From: CAYJPA01 sp964371945
Lineage (GTDB): Bacteria > Chloroflexota > Chloroflexia > Thermomicrobiales > UBA6265
Direction of reading: 5' to 3'
Length of the DNA stretch: 7,252 bases
NCBI GenBank assembly: GCA_964371945.1
Contig: CAYJPA010000140.1
Coordinates: forward strand, 1-7,252
The notes beneath the pieces were generated by a model. The model ran no database searches and was not told the origin of the DNA. It saw only the letters and a list, made by a program, of their open reading frames with translations. Positions 6,280-7,252 of the stretch are shown here, one piece after another. A program made the position numbers and the translations under genes. The first letter of the stretch is position 1, and every line of letters starts with the position of its first letter.

Positions 6280-6294
6280 AGGAGGTCCTCCTTT
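6278..6294 (-). promoter_or_regulatory. Shine-Dalgarno of the regulator gene within a perfect palindrome
   Basis: AAAGGAGG (6278-6285) and CCTCCTTT (6287-6294) are exact reverse complements around one base. On the minus-strand transcript the 5' arm is the Shine-Dalgarno and the 3' arm reaches into the TTG start codon (6279-6277). A hairpin of 6 bp with a 5-base loop is possible and would hide the ribosome binding site. This site also decides the TTG start. Confidence 0.6.
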
Positions 6295-6305
6295 CTCTTT
6301 GATAA

Positions 6306-6329
6306 TTCGATAGTTCGACAACTATCGAA
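6306..6329. promoter_or_regulatory. Palindromic operator, probable autoregulatory site of the ArsR-type regulator
   Basis: TTCGATAGTT (6306-6315) and AACTATCGAA (6320-6329) form perfect 10-bp arms around a 4-bp centre CGAC. The site spans the predicted transcription start of the minus-strand regulator gene, a typical position for repression. ArsR-family dimers bind such A/T-rich inverted repeats. Binding by this protein is inferred from position. Confidence 0.75.
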
Positions 6330-6332
6330 ACA

Positions 6333-6361
6333 AAGATGCCATGAAGGATGTGCATCGTCAA
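6333..6361 (-). promoter_or_regulatory. Putative promoter of the ArsR-DUF2087 gene
   Basis: On the minus strand TTGACG (6361-6356) is followed after 17 bp by CATCTT (6338-6333). The -35 box matches well (5 of 6); the -10 box is weak (3 of 6). The start point would fall near 6326, inside the palindromic operator. It lies downstream of the mazF stop codon, so the regulator probably has its own transcript. Confidence 0.5.
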
Positions 6362-6385
6362 GTCGTTCGCCGATGAGAGAGGCAA

Positions 6386-6736
6386 TTACCGATCGATGAA
6401 TTCGGCGACCATCTCCTGGACCCGTTTCACGATCTCCGGTGACACGCTGCCTCGACGCTGCAGAAACCGCAATTGACTCTGCGCTCGCGCCTGGTCGCAC
6501 ATGATGACCGAGGGTTTAATGAGCCCGCCCGCGGGCGGTTCGACTCGGATGTGGTAGCGAATACCTCGATCCGTGCCGGTGAGCGGTACGATAAAGAACA
6601 AGCCATTTGGAGTTCTGTTGAAATAGTCGTTAGAAATGACGAGAGCAGGACGAACGCCACCTTGCTCTCGACCGATCTGGGGACTGAAGTCGACATCCCA
6701 GACTTCACCCGTGCCGGGTTGCAGCGAAACCGTCAC
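6386..6736 (-). CDS. MazF/PemK-family toxin endoribonuclease
   Basis: Toxin of a type II toxin-antitoxin pair; family members cleave mRNA at short sequence motifs and are neutralised by the antitoxin encoded just upstream. The 116-residue protein fits the family: GEVWDVDF (10-17), GREQGGVRPALVIS (22-35) with Arg29 at the position of the catalytic arginine, VPLT (50-53) with Thr53 at the position of the catalytic threonine, and KPSVIMCDQAR (75-85), then a C-terminal helix. Both key residues are present, so it is probably active. GTG 6736 is chosen because AGGAGGAG (6748-6741) lies 4 bases upstream; the reading frame continues further upstream but overlaps the antitoxin and shows no family similarity. 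It overlaps the antitoxin end by 32 bp, which implies translational coupling. The cleavage sequence cannot be predicted. Confidence 0.92.
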   Translation of the reverse strand: MTVSLQPGTGEVWDVDFSPQIGREQGGVRPALVISNDYFNRTPNGLFFIVPLTGTDRGIRYHIRVEPPAGGLIKPSVIMCDQARAQSQLRFLQRRGSVSPEIVKRVQEMVAEFIDR

Positions 6737-7016
6737 GGATCTCCTCCTCTTCTTCCAGCGTGTAATACGGCTCCTCTTGCCTGAGACTATCCGCCAACCC
6801 TGCTTCAAGAAGAGCGATCTCATCTTGGTAGTCGTTCCGGGCCGCCGGGTCCGCGTGTAAACGAGCAAAGTCCTCCTGAACACCCTGCCAGAATTTCTCC
6901 TTCTGATAGCGCTCGACCGCGTCTTCGATTACCTGGCCAATCGACCGCTGCTCGGCGTGAGCAATCTCCCGAAGTGTCACGTGGAGTTTGTCATCGACAC
7001 GCACTGTCGTAGCCAT
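6705..7016 (-). CDS. Ribbon-helix-helix type antitoxin partner of the MazF-like toxin
   Basis: Probable antitoxin that binds the toxin and represses the shared operon. The 103-residue protein starts with a beta strand TTVRVDD (3-9) and two helices (about 11-20 and 25-43, LREIAHAEQR and SIGQVIEDAVERYQKEKFW), the pattern of a CopG/Arc-like ribbon-helix-helix DNA-binding domain. The C-terminal part is strongly acidic (YYTLEEEEEIRDGF at 84-97), as expected for a segment that wraps a basic MazF groove. ATG 7016 is chosen because AAGGA lies 7 bases upstream; reading-frame extension to 7100 lacks a ribosome binding site and runs through the operator. It is the first gene of the pair. Family membership is from pattern, not a search. 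Confidence 0.82.
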   Translation of the reverse strand: MATTVRVDDKLHVTLREIAHAEQRSIGQVIEDAVERYQKEKFWQGVQEDFARLHADPAARNDYQDEIALLEAGLADSLRQEEPYYTLEEEEEIRDGFAATRHG

Positions 7017-7056
7017 TCCCGTTTCCTTTCGCGATAACCAGGGGATATCTACATAG

Positions 7057-7066
7057 TTGTATACAA
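7057..7066. promoter_or_regulatory. TTGTATACAA palindrome, candidate operator of the toxin-antitoxin pair
   Basis: A perfect 10-bp palindrome lies 41 bases before the antitoxin start, within outer inverted pentamers CATAG (7052-7056) and CTATG (7073-7077). Ribbon-helix-helix antitoxins often bind GTATAC-like palindromes near their promoters. The minus-strand TATACA in it could be part of a -10 box, but no good -35 was found. Confidence 0.5.
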
Positions 7067-7077
7067 TAGCATCTATG

Positions 7078-7252
7078 AAACTGTGACGTTTGAGCATCAA
7101 CTGCTTAGTTTGGGTCGACGGTCATTGCTTCGCACCGCCGACAGCATTCTTTGGTGGAGAAACATGGAGTTTTGCCGGGGAGTGGACGCCGGCAGCTCAC
7201 TAGACGTCTTGAGTAGTGAAAGTGGTAGCGATTGAGTCAAGTTTCATGCGGC
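7078..7252. other. End of window without recognised gene
   Basis: No supported gene, RNA or clear repeat is visible between the toxin-antitoxin upstream region and the end of the window. One 23-codon frame (7164-7235, plus strand) has GGAG 4 bases before its ATG, but is too short to support. Confidence 0.5.

Noticed and set aside
7164..7235. Possible 23-codon gene (MEFCRGVDAG...) near the window end
   Set aside because: It has GGAG upstream, but is very short and has no recognisable features; chance is likely.

Overview
The window holds a tryptophan biosynthesis operon on the plus strand (trpE, trpG, trpD, trpC, trpF), followed by a minus-strand block with an ArsR-type regulator and a MazF/ribbon-helix-helix toxin-antitoxin pair. 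GC-rich coding, GTG and TTG starts, a T-box leader in front of trpE and a scattered CTCAG(G/C)ATGACGG repeat family together suggest a Chloroflexota bacterium, perhaps of the Thermomicrobia/Sphaerobacter type. That assignment is inference from general features; there is no rRNA or other marker gene to confirm it.

Layout. Positions 1-68 show no gene. A sigma70-like promoter (69-97) leads into a tryptophan T-box riboswitch (about 104-401). The riboswitch has a UGG specifier (207-209), the conserved antiterminator core with a UGGC acceptor-binding bulge (348-351) and a strong competing terminator (371-401). trpE (445-2052) and trpG (2049-2672) overlap by 4 bp. A 371-bp gap (2673-3043) carries four copies of the CTCAG(G/C)ATGACGG core, two of them facing each other. 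Then come trpD (3044-4102), trpC (4121-4948) and trpF (4945-5625), the last two overlapping by 4 bp. trpF runs 18 bp into the end of the convergent arsR-DUF2087 gene (5608-6279, minus). That gene has its own promoter, a 10+10 bp palindromic operator and a Shine-Dalgarno palindrome. Upstream of it on the minus strand lies the antitoxin-toxin pair (antitoxin 6705-7016, mazF 6386-6736), with a TTGTATACAA palindrome before it. No gene is seen from 7078 to 7252.

How it works together. TrpE and TrpG form anthranilate synthase, and TrpD, TrpC and TrpF carry the product to indole-3-glycerol phosphate. trpB and trpA are not in the window, so the last steps must be encoded elsewhere. Uncharged tRNA-Trp should bind the T-box leader and allow read-through into trpEG, and possibly into trpDCF if transcription crosses the repeat-filled gap. 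The minus-strand genes have no evident link to tryptophan.

Most unusual points: TrpF carries substitutions at four conserved positions, including the catalytic-acid aspartate; repeats split the operon; the regulator's translation start is embedded in a perfect palindrome; and the regulator operator shares an 8-mer with the toxin-antitoxin upstream region. I see no clear evidence of an entirely new system.
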